64,000 bases of DNA from Clostridiales bacterium Firm_04 (lineage in GTDB: Bacteria > Bacillota > Clostridia > Oscillospirales > Ruminococcaceae): the NCBI GenBank assembly GCA_001603005.1, contig LVAJ01000034.1, positions 62,001 through 126,000 of the forward strand. Reading direction: 5' to 3'. Position numbers and translations under genes: made by a program. The notes under the pieces were generated by a model. The model saw only the letters and a list, made by a program, of their open reading frames with translations. It did no database searches and was not told where the DNA came from. The number at the start of each line of letters is the position of its first letter. Within the stretch, counting starts at the first letter, position 1. This document shows, piece by piece, positions 1-8,407 of this stretch.

Positions 1-57
1 CGCTGCGCGGAACCTTTACGCGGGAATGAGCCGCGCTTTACACCCAAGGAGATACAT

Positions 58-241
58 ATGGGACTGGATCTGTACATCGAAGCGAAGATCACCGCTGAAC
101 GCAAGCGACAGCGACGGCGTGCAGGATGACGGCAGATGCATGCTGCCGGACGACTTTATTCCCGCAGAGGAAGACAAGCGGAATTTCCGGCAGAATCCGC
201 AGGACTATGAATGGTCGTTCCGGCTGTTCCATTCGTATTGA
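58..241 (+). pseudogene. Remnant of a small hypothetical protein gene (MGLDLYIEAK family), frameshifted
   Basis: A strong ribosome binding site (AAGGAG) precedes ATG at 58, which reads MGLDLYIEAKITAERK and then stops at 129. That N-terminus is typical of a small uncharacterised Firmicutes family. From about position 100 coding-like sequence continues in another frame (acidic residues, EEDKRNFRQNPQDYEW) and stops at 241. The simplest reading is a frameshift in a gene that has also lost its 3' part. No function is known. Nothing recognisable lies between 242 and the purA promoter. Confidence 0.45.
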
Positions 242-378
242 GCGCCTGCGCGTCTGCACGGACAGCAAGCAGCCGCAGTCTCAAATCAGAACCGCGGTCA
301 GCGGCGAGCGATCCCGCTGATCGGATGTATTCCGCAAAATCTCTCCGAAGGAAATCGGCTGCCGGCACTCTGCCGACC

Positions 379-407
379 TTGACAGAACAGGGATTTTGTG
401 GTATGAT
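379..407 (+). promoter_or_regulatory. purA promoter (sigma-A type)
   Basis: TTGACA at 379-384 and TATGAT at 402-407 are separated by 17 bp. The start codon follows about 85 nt downstream. I see no riboswitch fold in the short leader. Confidence 0.75.
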
Positions 408-491
408 ATATGAGGGAAATTTCGGCACGGTCTCCGTGCGTCCCCATAAAACTTATCCGACTTTTTCAAACTGAAAGGAACGAGCAGAACT

Positions 492-1769
492 ATGATTACT
501 GCAATTGTAGGCGGAAACTGGGGCGATGAGGGCAAAGGCAAACTGACCGATGTCTTCGCTGCAGATGCGGATTATGTCATCCGTTTTCAGGGCGGCGCAA
601 ACGCCGGACATACCATTATCAATCAGTACGGAAAATATGCACTGCATATTCTCCCGTCCGGTGTGTTCCAGGAGGGAACGGTCAATATCATCGGTGCAGG
701 CGCTGCATTCAATGCGGACGCTTTCCGCAAAGAGCTTGACATGCTGAAGGAGCACGGTGTCCCGACGCCGAATGTCCGGATCTCCGACCGCGCACAGCTC
801 GTTATGCCGTATCACATTCTGTTCGATAAGCTGGAAGAAAAGCGTCTCGGCAAGCACAGCTTCGGTTCGACGCAGTCCGGCATTGCACCGCACTACGCGG
901 ACAAGGCAATGAAGATCGGTTTCCAGCTCGCAGAGCTCTATAACCAGAACCTTGAGGAGAAGGTCGAGCGCGTCTGCATCATCAAGAATGCAACGATCGC
1001 AGGACTGTATCCCGATGCAGAGCCGCTGGATCCGAAGGAGATCCTCGCTTACCTCAAGGATGTCGCGGAATTTATCAAGCCGTATCTCTGCAACCTCGCT
1101 GACATGATGCACGAGGCTGTCAAGGCGGGCAAAAACATCCTGCTCGAAGGTCAGCTCGGCGCACTGCGCGATATCACAAACGGCATCTATCCGATGACCA
1201 CTTCCTCCTCGACGCTCGCGGGCTACGGCGCTGTCGGTGCCTGCCTGCCGCCGCACGAGATCAAGCGCGTCATCACCGTCGTCAAGGCATATTCCTCCTG
1301 CGTCGGTGCAGGTCCGTTCACGACCGAGATCTTCGGCGATGAAGCAGATCAGCTCCGCAGAAAGGGCGGCAGCGACGGCGAGTTCGGCGCAACGACCGGC
1401 CGTCCGCGCAGAATGGGCTGGTTCGATGCAGTTGCAACAAAGTACGGCGTTGCGGTGCAGGGCACGACCGATGTGGCGCTGTCCCTGATCGACGTTCTGG
1501 GCTATCTGGATGAGATCCCGGTCTGCGTGGCATATGACGTCAACGGCGAGCGCACGACGGAGTTCCCGAGCGGCGACCGTCTGGATATGGCAAAGCCGAT
1601 CTATGAGACTGTCCCCGGCTGGAAGTGCGATATCAAGGGCATTACCGAATGGGACGAGCTGCCGCAGGCTGCAAAGGATTATGTGGACTACATCGAGAAG
1701 CTGATCGACTGCCCGATCACGATGATCTCGACCGGTCCGGACCGCAAGGACATGATCTATCGCAAGTAA
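492..1769 (+). CDS. purA: Adenylosuccinate synthase
   Basis: PurA joins IMP and aspartate using GTP to make adenylosuccinate, the first committed step from IMP to AMP, in the cytoplasm. The 425-residue length is normal. The N-terminus reads ITAIVGGNWGDEGKGK, with the GTP-binding GDEGKGK loop near residues 11-17, and NAGHT follows near residue 37 as in all family members. GATTGRPRRMGW, the conserved segment of the C-terminal half, is present. The ATG follows AAAGGAACGAGCAG. The gene stands alone, with its own promoter and a terminator just after the stop. The other purine genes are not in the window. Confidence 0.97.
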   Translation: MITAIVGGNWGDEGKGKLTDVFAADADYVIRFQGGANAGHTIINQYGKYALHILPSGVFQEGTVNIIGAGAAFNADAFRKELDMLKEHGVPTPNVRISDRAQLVMPYHILFDKLEEKRLGKHSFGSTQSGIAPHYADKAMKIGFQLAELYNQNLEEKVERVCIIKNATIAGLYPDAEPLDPKEILAYLKDVAEFIKPYLCNLADMMHEAVKAGKNILLEGQLGALRDITNGIYPMTTSSSTLAGYGAVGACLPPHEIKRVITVVKAYSSCVGAGPFTTEIFGDEADQLRRKGGSDGEFGATTGRPRRMGWFDAVATKYGVAVQGTTDVALSLIDVLGYLDEIPVCVAYDVNGERTTEFPSGDRLDMAKPIYETVPGWKCDIKGITEWDELPQAAKDYVDYIEKLIDCPITMISTGPDRKDMIYRK

Positions 1770-1781
1770 TCATCAAAAATC

Positions 1782-1824
1782 AAAACATCCGGTGTACAAA
1801 ACCGCAGTACACCGGATGTTTTTC
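1782..1824 (+). terminator. Rho-independent terminator after purA
   Basis: An inverted repeat with arms around CATCCGGTGTAC and GTACACCGGATG (1786-1797 and 1807-1818) is followed by TTTTT. Confidence 0.85.
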
Positions 1825-1847
1825 TTGCGCAGATATTCGCATGCATA

Positions 1848-1893
1848 AAAAATCATCCTGTGTACGGGGTTTTGGTACACAGGATGATTTTTC
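1848..1893 (+). terminator. Second hairpin terminator in tandem
   Basis: The arms AATCATCCTGTGTAC and GTACACAGGATGATT are followed by a T run. Its core resembles that of the preceding terminator, so one may be a diverged copy of the other. The A run and T run make it able to work on both strands. Confidence 0.7.
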
Positions 1894-2325
1894 TGTTGTA
1901 TGTTTCTGAGTCTGCCGCAGCAATCAGCCGCCGCAGGACAAGAAACTCTAAGTATTGATTTTATGACATACCGAATATCGGATTATTTTCAAGCGTGATA
2001 GAAAGACGATAGAACGATAAAACTGACGAACATGCTGCACAGATCGTGAAATCAGGTGGTATGGATGGTTTTGATGCAGTCGGTGGATCATAACTGCGCT
2101 GTGGGTGCAGATCGTTTACTGAAATGATCGGAGTGTTTTCAGAGCCTGTTTTTCATGGAAATGTGTGCAGACAAACCCAAAATGTCAGTGTGGAAAAACG
2201 AAAGCTGAAACGAATTGTTCTGAATGTATAACGTAGATTCGTGATCGTATAGCATATCTCAATACGCCATAAAATCAATAGTTAAAGTTCCTTATCCTGT
2301 CAGTGCCGGTTCTGCGGCTCGTGCG
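1894..2325. other. Intergenic stretch with no recognisable gene
   Basis: The stretch is more AT-rich than its neighbours. I found no convincing ORF with a ribosome binding site on either strand, no tRNA and no clear repeat. It may include the 3' untranslated region of the minus-strand gene that ends at 2326. Confidence 0.5.
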
Positions 2326-2766
2326 TTAGATGTAGCAGTAATTGCTGTATGCGCTGTTTGTTTCGTAGCCGCCGTTTGCAGTGTAGAATGTGCAATAGGT
2401 TTTCAGCCGGTAGGTACCGTGCGGAAGCGAATATCTGGTATTGTCGAGCCAGCCTTGAATAGAATAACTGGTGCCCGACCAGCTGGTGTAATAATACCAA
2501 TTGCCGTTTGCGCTCTGTTTCTGCAATGTTTGTGATATAACGATTCTTGTCGTGTTGTTTGCGCCGCGCGCATAGCTGCTGCAATACGCGGTTGAGCCGG
2601 ATGTGCTGAGATAAGATTGACAATAAGAAGACGCAACAGCCTTGACGACTGCTCTGTTCAGGTCAACAGTGGGCTTCACTGCCGCCGAGCAGACTTCTGC
2701 AGGCGCTGCCATCGTGGTGCAAAGAATTGCTGCGAAAACCGGGAAAATGCGAGCTTTCAAATTCAA
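2326..2766 (-). CDS. Small secreted protein of unknown function
   Basis: The product has 146 residues. An N-terminal signal peptide (KARIFPVFAAILCTTMAAPAEVCSA) is followed by a mature domain of about 115 residues, rich in Ser, Tyr, Thr and Asn. It contains ISQTLQKQSANGNWYYYTSW and HGTYRLKTYCTFYTANGGYE, which suggest a compact beta-sheet domain exported outside the cell. Four to five Cys residues could form disulphides. Translation appears to start at TTG (2766), with a GGGGGAG ribosome binding site about 10 nt upstream. A promoter lies at 2843-2871. I do not recognise a named family and infer only extracellular location. Confidence 0.75.
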   Translation of the reverse strand: MNLKARIFPVFAAILCTTMAAPAEVCSAAVKPTVDLNRAVVKAVASSYCQSYLSTSGSTAYCSSYARGANNTTRIVISQTLQKQSANGNWYYYTSWSGTSYSIQGWLDNTRYSLPHGTYRLKTYCTFYTANGGYETNSAYSNYCYI

Positions 2767-2842
2767 TAAAATCTCTCCCCCTGACTTGTTGATGAATTAA
2801 ACGGAAAAGACGGAAACCGAATACCATCCCAAAGCCCGTTCA

Positions 2843-2871
2843 ATTATACATAACAATTCAGGGGGAGTAAA
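2843..2871 (-). promoter_or_regulatory. Promoter of the small secreted protein gene
   Basis: On the minus strand TTTACT (2866-2871) and TATAAT (2843-2848) are 17 bp apart. Confidence 0.55.
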
Positions 2872-2897
2872 TGTGACAGGATTTTCAAAAAAATTTC

Positions 2898-3578
2898 TCA
2901 TTCTACCTTTTGGATAGAATCCGCGATTTCAATAAAGGTGTCTTTGTCAATTTCGCCTAAAAGGAACAACGCATATTCTCCGTCATCCCAGATCAGATAG
3001 TAAATGCCGAGATTATCCCGATAGAAGATCGCATCCGCACCGTTCATCTTCTTTTCGTAATACTCTGCATCCTCAGTATTGACACTCGGATTAAATGCTT
3101 TTTTCGTACATTGCTGGAACGTGACCGACTGCTCGCCTTTCAAATAGGTAATAACACGAGACTGATCGTTATGATGCTCATCCAGAAGCTCGAAGCCATT
3201 GCCGGCGAAATCATACGTCATTTCGTAGATTTCCTCGATCGTATCCGGCGCATTCTCCGGCTCGGCAGAATGGAACGTGGAGAACACGCTCCGGAATTTC
3301 ACGGTAAAATCCTGAAATGCGCTGCGGAACGCATCGACCTTCAGGACGGAGACCGTTGACAGCATCAGCAGGGCAGCCGCAAAGCATGCGGCGCGCTTTC
3401 CTGCGGTGTTGATCATACGGTAATAGGGCTTCTCTCTGCGGCGGATCAATGCCCGCATCTGCTTCTCGAACCGCGGCGAAAACGCATGCGGCTCCATGTT
3501 CGGAACAGACTGCTCGTATTCGAGAACCAATGCTTCTGAGAGTGCTTTTTGAAATTGATTATGAGACAATGACCTCAC
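2898..3578 (-). CDS. Membrane protein with DUF4367 domain, probable anti-sigma partner
   Basis: The product has 226 residues. The first 60 are cytoplasmic and contain a charged helix (KQMRALIRRREKPYYRM). One membrane segment follows near residues 65-83 (AACFAAALLMLSTVSVL). The extracellular part ends in a DUF4367-type domain (SRVITYLKGEQSVTFQQC to YLIWDDGEYALFLLGEID). In this family the layout is that of a regulator encoded behind a sigma factor, and here the start overlaps the end of the sigma gene by 20 bp, so the two are co-translated. The anti-sigma role is inferred from architecture and position. The external domain may sense something at the envelope. Confidence 0.85.
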   Translation of the reverse strand: MRSLSHNQFQKALSEALVLEYEQSVPNMEPHAFSPRFEKQMRALIRRREKPYYRMINTAGKRAACFAAALLMLSTVSVLKVDAFRSAFQDFTVKFRSVFSTFHSAEPENAPDTIEEIYEMTYDFAGNGFELLDEHHNDQSRVITYLKGEQSVTFQQCTKKAFNPSVNTEDAEYYEKKMNGADAIFYRDNLGIYYLIWDDGEYALFLLGEIDKDTFIEIADSIQKVE

Positions 3579-4101
3579 TCCCTTTCAACGCAGCTTGCAG
3601 CAGTTTTTTGGCGCGCTCCGTCCGTTTGCGGACAGAGACGGCAGAAATACCGAGCATATCGGAGACTTCCTTCGGGGAAAACTCCTGCAAATAGCGCAGA
3701 AACAGAATGTCCTTGTATTTTTCCGGCAGTTCGGAGATCGCTTTCACAAGGGCATCATACTCAATATGCGCAAAGAAATCTACGTCTACCGTTTTGGAAT
3801 CGTCTTCCAGAACGGTGACATGTTCGGCTTCTGCTTTGTTTTTTCTGTAAAAATTGATTGCAGTATTGCGTGTAATGATAATGATATAAGCTTTGATTTC
3901 GGTTTCGGGGATTGAACGGGCTTTTTCAAAATGTTCCGCAAGGTTCATGAATGCCTGATGCACCGCATCCTCGGAATCCTCGCGGTTATGCAGGATTCCG
4001 TAAGCGACAGCATACATGGTCTGCCGGTATTGGATATACCATTGTTCAAACAGACTTCTGCTGTCCTCTGTATCCAGAGCGGATAGGTAAAGACTCATCA
4101 T
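3559..4101 (-). CDS. RNA polymerase sigma-70 family factor (ECF-like)
   Basis: The protein has region 2 (FEQWYIQYRQTMYAVAYGILHNREDSEDAVHQAFMNLAEHF) and region 4 (ISELPEKYKDILFLRYLQEFSPKEVSDMLGISAVSVRKRTERAKKLL), with no region 3, as in extracytoplasmic-function sigma factors. The reading frame is open up to 4188. I prefer the ATG pair at 4101/4098 because AAGGAT lies just upstream and family members begin close to MSLYLSALDTED. A start at 4188 would leave a leader of only a few bases after the promoter at 4200-4228. It is expressed with the overlapping membrane protein gene, which probably controls it. Confidence 0.9.
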   Translation of the reverse strand: MMSLYLSALDTEDSRSLFEQWYIQYRQTMYAVAYGILHNREDSEDAVHQAFMNLAEHFEKARSIPETEIKAYIIIITRNTAINFYRKNKAEAEHVTVLEDDSKTVDVDFFAHIEYDALVKAISELPEKYKDILFLRYLQEFSPKEVSDMLGISAVSVRKRTERAKKLLQAALKGSEVIVS

Positions 4102-4199
4102 GATTCTGATATCCTTATATCTTTCGAGATCATTGTTCAAACGCACGGCACAGCGTACATCCGATGTTCCCGCGGGACGGTTTCGCATTTTCTCACCTT

Positions 4200-4228
4200 A
4201 TTATAACATAGAATCCCAAAATTTGCAA
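4200..4228 (-). promoter_or_regulatory. Promoter of the sigma/anti-sigma operon
   Basis: On the minus strand TTGCAA (4223-4228) and TATAAT (4200-4205) are 17 bp apart. Its position argues for the downstream ATG of the sigma gene. Confidence 0.7.
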
Positions 4229-4270
4229 GCACAAATCCGGATTGTAATAATTTCGCGTTTGCAAGCAGAA

Positions 4271-4299
4271 TTGACTTTCACGCGCCGGTGTGATATAAT
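4271..4299 (+). promoter_or_regulatory. Promoter of the ABC-F gene
   Basis: TTGACT (4271-4276) and TATAAT (4294-4299) are separated by 17 bp, about 60 nt before the start codon. Confidence 0.8.
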
Positions 4300-4360
4300 G
4301 ATGTTCGGTGCAGGGATCAGCCTGCAAATGAACATGTGACAAGGGAAAGGATGCATACCG

Positions 4361-6157
4361 GTGATTTTACTGTCAGCACAAAACATCAGCAAAACTTATA
4401 TGGAACGGCGGGTTCTGGATCAGGTATCGTTCTTCCTCAATTCCGGCGACAAGGTCGGCATCATCGGCATCAACGGCACCGGAAAATCCACGCTGCTGCG
4501 GATCCTTGCCGGCGCAGAGGAACCGGATGAGGGCGAAGTCATCCGCGCGAACGGCGTCCGCATCTCCTATCTGCCGCAGATCCCCGAATTTGATGCGCAC
4601 GGAACCGTACTCGAACAGGTGCTCGCGCATCTGCCTGCCGATCTCAAAGAAGCAAAGGCTTATGAGGCAAAATCCGTGCTCGGGCAGTTCGGTCTGACGG
4701 ACTGTGACCGCGATATCGCCACGCTCTCCGGCGGCGAGCGCAGACGCGCAGGCATTGCGGCGGCGCTGGTACAGCCGAGCGATGTGCTGCTGCTCGATGA
4801 GCCGACGAACCACATCGACAATGAAACGGCGCAGCTTTTAGAGGATCTGCTGCTGAAATACCGTGGCGCGATCGTCATGGTAACGCATGACCGCTACTTC
4901 CTCAACAAGATCTGCAAGCAGATCGTGGAAGTGGAGCGCGGCAGTCTCTATGCCAACGAGGGCAATTACAGCGCTTATCTCGCCTACAAGGCGCAGCGCG
5001 AAGCGGATGCGGCGGCGGCAGAGCGGAAAAATCAGGCACTCTACCGGCGGGAGCTCGAATGGATCAGCCGCGGCGCGCGCGCAAGAGGTACCATGTCAAA
5101 GGATCGCATCGAGCGCTTTGAGCAGCTCAAAAACCGCGATATTCCTGTGGAAACCGGCACCGTGCAGATGCAGTCTGTTTCCAGCCGGCTCGGCAGAAAA
5201 ACCGTCGAGATCGAGCACATCAGCAAGACCATTGACGGCAAGCCGCTCATCACCGACTTTTCCCATATCATCGCAAGGGATGCACGCATCGGCATTGTCG
5301 GGCAGAACGGCGCCGGAAAGAGCACGTTCCTGAAAATGCTGACCGGCGAGGTGCTGCCGGATTCCGGCACGATCGTCACGGGCGAGACCGTGCGGACTGG
5401 CTATTTTTCGCAGGAATGCGAGGAAATGGATCCGGATCAGCGCGTGATCGACTACATTCGGGACGTTGCGAACATCGTCATGACGCCGGACGGCCCGGTG
5501 ACTGCCGCGCAGATGCTGGAACAGTTTTTGTTCACGCCGGAGCTGCAATGGAGCCGGATCGGCAAGCTTTCCGGCGGTGAGCGGAAACGGCTGTATCTGC
5601 TGAAAATTCTGATGTCCGCGCCGAACATTCTGCTGCTGGACGAGCCAACCAATGATCTCGATATCGCGACACTGACGATTTTAGAGGACTATCTTGCGAA
5701 TTTCAGCGGTGCCGTGATTGCGGTATCGCACGACCGCTATTTTCTGGATAAAATTGCAACGGAGATTTTTGCGTTCCATGACGGCATCTGCACGCGCTAT
5801 ACCGGAAATTATTCCGATTACGCCGAAAAGGTGACACCTGCCGAATCGCCCGTCCGGAACAAAAAAGCGGCATCCGATAAGAAGGAGCGCACCTTCAACG
5901 GTGCAGTCAAGCTGCGCTTTTCCTATAAGGAGCAGCGCGAGTTTGAAACGATCGACGATGACATTGCAGCGCTTGAACAGCAGATCGCGGATACCGAAAC
6001 GGAGATCGCGCGCAGCAGCTCGGATTATGTTGCGCTGCAGGAACTGACCGAAAAGCGCGAGGCGCTGTCGCAGACGCTCTCGGAGAAAATGGATCGCTGG
6101 GTATATCTGAACGATCTTGCGGAGCGGATCGCGAACGGCGAAACCGTTCAGCAGTGA
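4361..6157 (+). CDS. ABC-F family ATPase (ribosome-associated type)
   Basis: The 598-residue protein has two ABC domains in one chain and no membrane segments, which defines the ABC-F class. Domain 1 has Walker A GINGTGKS, signature LSGGERRR and Walker B LLLDEPTNHID. Domain 2 has GQNGAGKS, LSGGERKR and LLLDEPTNDLD. A linker of about 80 residues (YKAQREADAAAAERKNQALYRRELEWISRGARARGTMSK) joins them. A C-terminal coiled coil follows (EQQIADTETEIARSSS). Relatives bind the ribosomal E site to relieve stalling, or in some cases give antibiotic resistance. The linker is of the housekeeping Uup/YfmR/YdiF type, so resistance is not claimed. Translation starts at GTG (4361). Confidence 0.92.
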   Translation: MILLSAQNISKTYMERRVLDQVSFFLNSGDKVGIIGINGTGKSTLLRILAGAEEPDEGEVIRANGVRISYLPQIPEFDAHGTVLEQVLAHLPADLKEAKAYEAKSVLGQFGLTDCDRDIATLSGGERRRAGIAAALVQPSDVLLLDEPTNHIDNETAQLLEDLLLKYRGAIVMVTHDRYFLNKICKQIVEVERGSLYANEGNYSAYLAYKAQREADAAAAERKNQALYRRELEWISRGARARGTMSKDRIERFEQLKNRDIPVETGTVQMQSVSSRLGRKTVEIEHISKTIDGKPLITDFSHIIARDARIGIVGQNGAGKSTFLKMLTGEVLPDSGTIVTGETVRTGYFSQECEEMDPDQRVIDYIRDVANIVMTPDGPVTAAQMLEQFLFTPELQWSRIGKLSGGERKRLYLLKILMSAPNILLLDEPTNDLDIATLTILEDYLANFSGAVIAVSHDRYFLDKIATEIFAFHDGICTRYTGNYSDYAEKVTPAESPVRNKKAASDKKERTFNGAVKLRFSYKEQREFETIDDDIAALEQQIADTETEIARSSSDYVALQELTEKREALSQTLSEKMDRWVYLNDLAERIANGETVQQ

Positions 6158-6187
6158 TCCGCGCTTCAAAATTATTTTCAAAAATGC

Positions 6188-6216
6188 TTGACAACCGAGC
6201 CGGTTTGTGCTATAAT
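6188..6216 (+). promoter_or_regulatory. tRNA-Ala promoter, perfect consensus
   Basis: TTGACA (6188-6193), a 17-bp spacer and TATAAT (6211-6216) stand 16 nt before the tRNA. Confidence 0.9.
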
Positions 6217-6231
6217 AATACGGTATCAAAC

Positions 6232-6307
<76 letters not shown>

Positions 6308-6313
6308 ATATCC

Positions 6314-6347
6314 AAAAATGCGCAGTCGGAAGATTGCGCATTTTTTT
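6314..6347 (+). terminator. Terminator after tRNA-Ala
   Basis: The arms AAAAATGCGCA and TGCGCATTTTT are followed by further T residues. Confidence 0.85.
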
Positions 6348-6383
6348 ATTTGCAGCAGTGCGGACAGGCTGCCGCAATGATGC

Positions 6384-6412
6384 TTGACAATTGCCTGCGG
6401 ATCATGTAAAAT
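6384..6412 (+). promoter_or_regulatory. Promoter of the MazG-like gene
   Basis: TTGACA (6384-6389), a 17-bp spacer and TAAAAT (6407-6412). Confidence 0.75.
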
Positions 6413-6455
6413 AAAAAACAGAAGGCGCATGGACCGCGCCGACAGGAGGTGCATG

Positions 6456-6800
6456 ATGATGCAGCACGAAAACAACCGTCTGCCGAAGCTGGTGCGCGAC
6501 CGCATTCCGGAGATCATTTCGGCATCCGGAAAAATCGCGATGACGCGAACGCTGGACGATGCGGAATATCTCGCAGCACTGGAGCAGAAGCTCGCCGAGG
6601 AGTATGCCGAATACCGGCAGGACGGCAGTCTGGAGGAGCTTGCGGATATGCTTGAGGTGATGTATGCTCTGGCATCCGCGCACGGCTGGTCGCCCTCGAC
6701 GCTGGAGCTTGTCCGCGCAAAAAAAGCGGAGCAGCGCGGCACATTCCGTGCGCGGATCATGCTGGAATCTATTATAGAACAGGAACAAACGGAGGTGTAA
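6456..6800 (+). CDS. MazG-like nucleoside triphosphate pyrophosphohydrolase family protein
   Basis: This small all-alpha protein of about 114 residues begins NNRLPKLVRDRIPEII after the initiator Met residues. It carries the acidic helix pair EQKLAEEYAEYRQDG and LEELADMLEVMYALA. The EExxE and ExxD pattern is the metal-binding signature of MazG/phosphoribosyl-ATP pyrophosphohydrolase folds, which hydrolyse NTPs to NMP and pyrophosphate. The opening LPKLVRDRIPEII is common in standalone house-cleaning homologues. Three ATGs follow AGGAGGT at 6444-6450, and 6456 has the best spacing. The gene is followed after 3 nt by the DUF1963 gene, so they form an operon. The true substrate cannot be read from sequence. 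Confidence 0.85.
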   Translation: MMQHENNRLPKLVRDRIPEIISASGKIAMTRTLDDAEYLAALEQKLAEEYAEYRQDGSLEELADMLEVMYALASAHGWSPSTLELVRAKKAEQRGTFRARIMLESIIEQEQTEV

Positions 6801-6803
6801 AGT

Positions 6804-7826
6804 ATGGATTTCAAGGATTTGTTTGACCGGCTGAAAAAAGCGCTGAACGATGTTCAGCAAGCACAGCCCGCCGCACCGGCAGTACAGTCTGCACCGGTCA
6901 CGCAGCCGGAACCCGCACCGTTGCCGGAGCCTACACCGTCGCCGGAACCCGAAAAGAAACCGTTTCACGATCCGCTCTTTGTCGATTTTCCGGACGCCGA
7001 TATGGATCCGGATGAGAAAATGAACTGCGTACAGGCGCGGGCTGTCATGGCACAGATGATGATGCGGACTGCGAAATCCGTACTGCGCCTGACGCTGACC
7101 GATCAGGTGCCGGATCTCTTTGGCAGCAAGGTCGGCGGCGTACCGTATCTGCCGGCAGATGCAGAGATTCCCCGCGATGCAGACGGCACACCTCTGCGCA
7201 TGCTCGCGCAGATCGACTGCACGGAGCTTTCTGCGCTGCCGGATTTCCCGCAGGAAGGTCTGCTGCAATTCTGGATCGGGCAGGATATCACCGCCGGACT
7301 GGACGCTGCAGGCGGCTCCCGCGTCATCTACTATCCGCAGATCGACCGCAGCGTGACCGAGGATGCTGTCCGCGCAAGGCTTGCCGCATTTCCGGTGCCG
7401 GAGGATGCGATGTATCCGGTCAACGGCACGTTCGGCATCGCGATGAAAGCCGGTTCGGATTCGCTTTCCGCACAGGATGTGCATTTCGATCCGATGTTCA
7501 CGGAGCTGTTCAATCAGGATGCGCCGAACGAGCAGATCGGGGAGCTCTATGACCTCGGCGATATCATCGGCGAAATGGTCTATGAGCAGATGGACGGCTG
7601 CGGACACAAGATCGGCGGTTATCCGGGCTTTACGCAGACGGATCCGCGCAGTCCGGACGATCCGCGGACAGTCGTGCTGTTCCAGCTGGACAGCGACTAT
7701 GAGCCGGGCACCGCGCCGGGAAAGGTCATGTGGGGCGATGCAGGCATCGGTGCATTTTTCTGCTCGCCGGAAGCGCTCGCTGCGCGCGATTTCAGCGATG
7801 TGCTCTATAACTGGGACTGCGGCTGA
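6804..7826 (+). CDS. DUF1963 (YwqG-like) protein
   Basis: The product has 340 residues. A short amphipathic start (FKDLFDRLKKALNDV) is followed by a Pro/Glu-rich linker (residues 24-52) and then a DUF1963 domain: SKVGGVPYLPADAEIPRD, LRMLAQIDCTELSALPDFPQEGLLQFWI, KIGGYPGFTQTDPR, and a closing VMWGDAGIGAFFCSPEALAARDFSDVLYNWDCG. The family is widespread, cytoplasmic and of unknown function. There is no signal peptide. It is the second gene of an operon with the MazG-like hydrolase, a pairing that gives no firm functional clue. Confidence 0.88.
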   Translation: MDFKDLFDRLKKALNDVQQAQPAAPAVQSAPVTQPEPAPLPEPTPSPEPEKKPFHDPLFVDFPDADMDPDEKMNCVQARAVMAQMMMRTAKSVLRLTLTDQVPDLFGSKVGGVPYLPADAEIPRDADGTPLRMLAQIDCTELSALPDFPQEGLLQFWIGQDITAGLDAAGGSRVIYYPQIDRSVTEDAVRARLAAFPVPEDAMYPVNGTFGIAMKAGSDSLSAQDVHFDPMFTELFNQDAPNEQIGELYDLGDIIGEMVYEQMDGCGHKIGGYPGFTQTDPRSPDDPRTVVLFQLDSDYEPGTAPGKVMWGDAGIGAFFCSPEALAARDFSDVLYNWDCG

Positions 7827-7848
7827 TCCCGAAACTGTCGTACTGACA

Positions 7849-8172
7849 ATGTATGCAGACGGAGAAGAACAGTGGCACATCTGCCTGAAAGATCTGAATT
7901 ATCAGCAGGCAGATTATGAACCGGTTTACGGGGAGTATGAGAAGTGGTACGGCAGTTTATCGTTTGATGCATCGCAAATCATCCTCACATCCGGAAACAA
8001 TCAAAAGAAACGCCGCATCGACCGCAGGACCGGCAAAATCGCAGAGACAGCGGCGGATTCCGGCAGATATCTGATCCCTGTTTCGGTCACTGCTTTCGCC
8101 GCAGCCTGTATCCTCACCGGCATACTGCTCCGGATCTCCCGCAAACGAAAAGACCGATCCGCTTCTGCGTGA
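7849..8172 (+). CDS. Short membrane-anchored ORF, possibly the 3' remnant of a longer gene
   Basis: This reading frame encodes about 107 residues with codon use like its neighbours. It has a soluble part (EEQWHICLKDLNYQQADYEP, KWYGSLSFDASQIILTSG, KKRRIDRRTGKI), one membrane segment near the end (YLIPVSVTAFAAACILTGILL) and a basic tail (RISRKRKDRS). The frame stays open upstream, but only inside the DUF1963 gene. ATG 7849 has no good ribosome binding site. It therefore reads like the C-terminal part of a type I membrane protein whose start has been lost, though translational coupling to the gene 22 nt upstream is possible. No family was recognised. Confidence 0.45.
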   Translation: MYADGEEQWHICLKDLNYQQADYEPVYGEYEKWYGSLSFDASQIILTSGNNQKKRRIDRRTGKIAETAADSGRYLIPVSVTAFAAACILTGILLRISRKRKDRSASA

Positions 8173-8195
8173 TGCAGCAGCAACCGTCTGACTGA

Positions 8196-8228
8196 AAATA
8201 CCGCCGTACCGCACGGCGGTATTTTTTT
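8196..8228 (+). terminator. Rho-independent terminator
   Basis: The arms ATACCGCCGT and ACGGCGGTAT are followed by seven T residues. Confidence 0.85.
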
Positions 8229-8360
8229 CGCAATTATGAAGAAAATGAAGATTCTGACCGAAAGTCATCTATCTTTAACTAAAATAAGAATTTCTTATAA
8301 CAAAATGAACAACAGCCGTTGTCAAATGCTGTGCATTGCGCCAAAAACGATCCGATTCCC

Positions 8361-8389
8361 TTGAAACCGGCGCTGATTTATGGTATAAT
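8361..8389 (+). promoter_or_regulatory. Promoter of the LRR-dockerin gene
   Basis: TTGAAA (8361-8366), a 17-bp spacer and TATAAT (8384-8389). Confidence 0.75.
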
Positions 8390-8407
8390 ATGGTTACCAT
8401 AACCATA
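8389..8407. promoter_or_regulatory. Operator-like inverted repeat at the transcription start
   Basis: TATGGTTA (8389-8396) and TAACCATA (8400-8407) are perfect 8-bp arms around a 3-bp centre. They overlap the last base of the -10 box and the expected start of transcription. That is the position expected of a repressor site, but no regulator can be named. Confidence 0.5.

Noticed and set aside
1848..1893. Attenuator or riboswitch
   Set aside because: There is no downstream gene on the plus strand and the hairpin carries its own T run, so it is a terminator.
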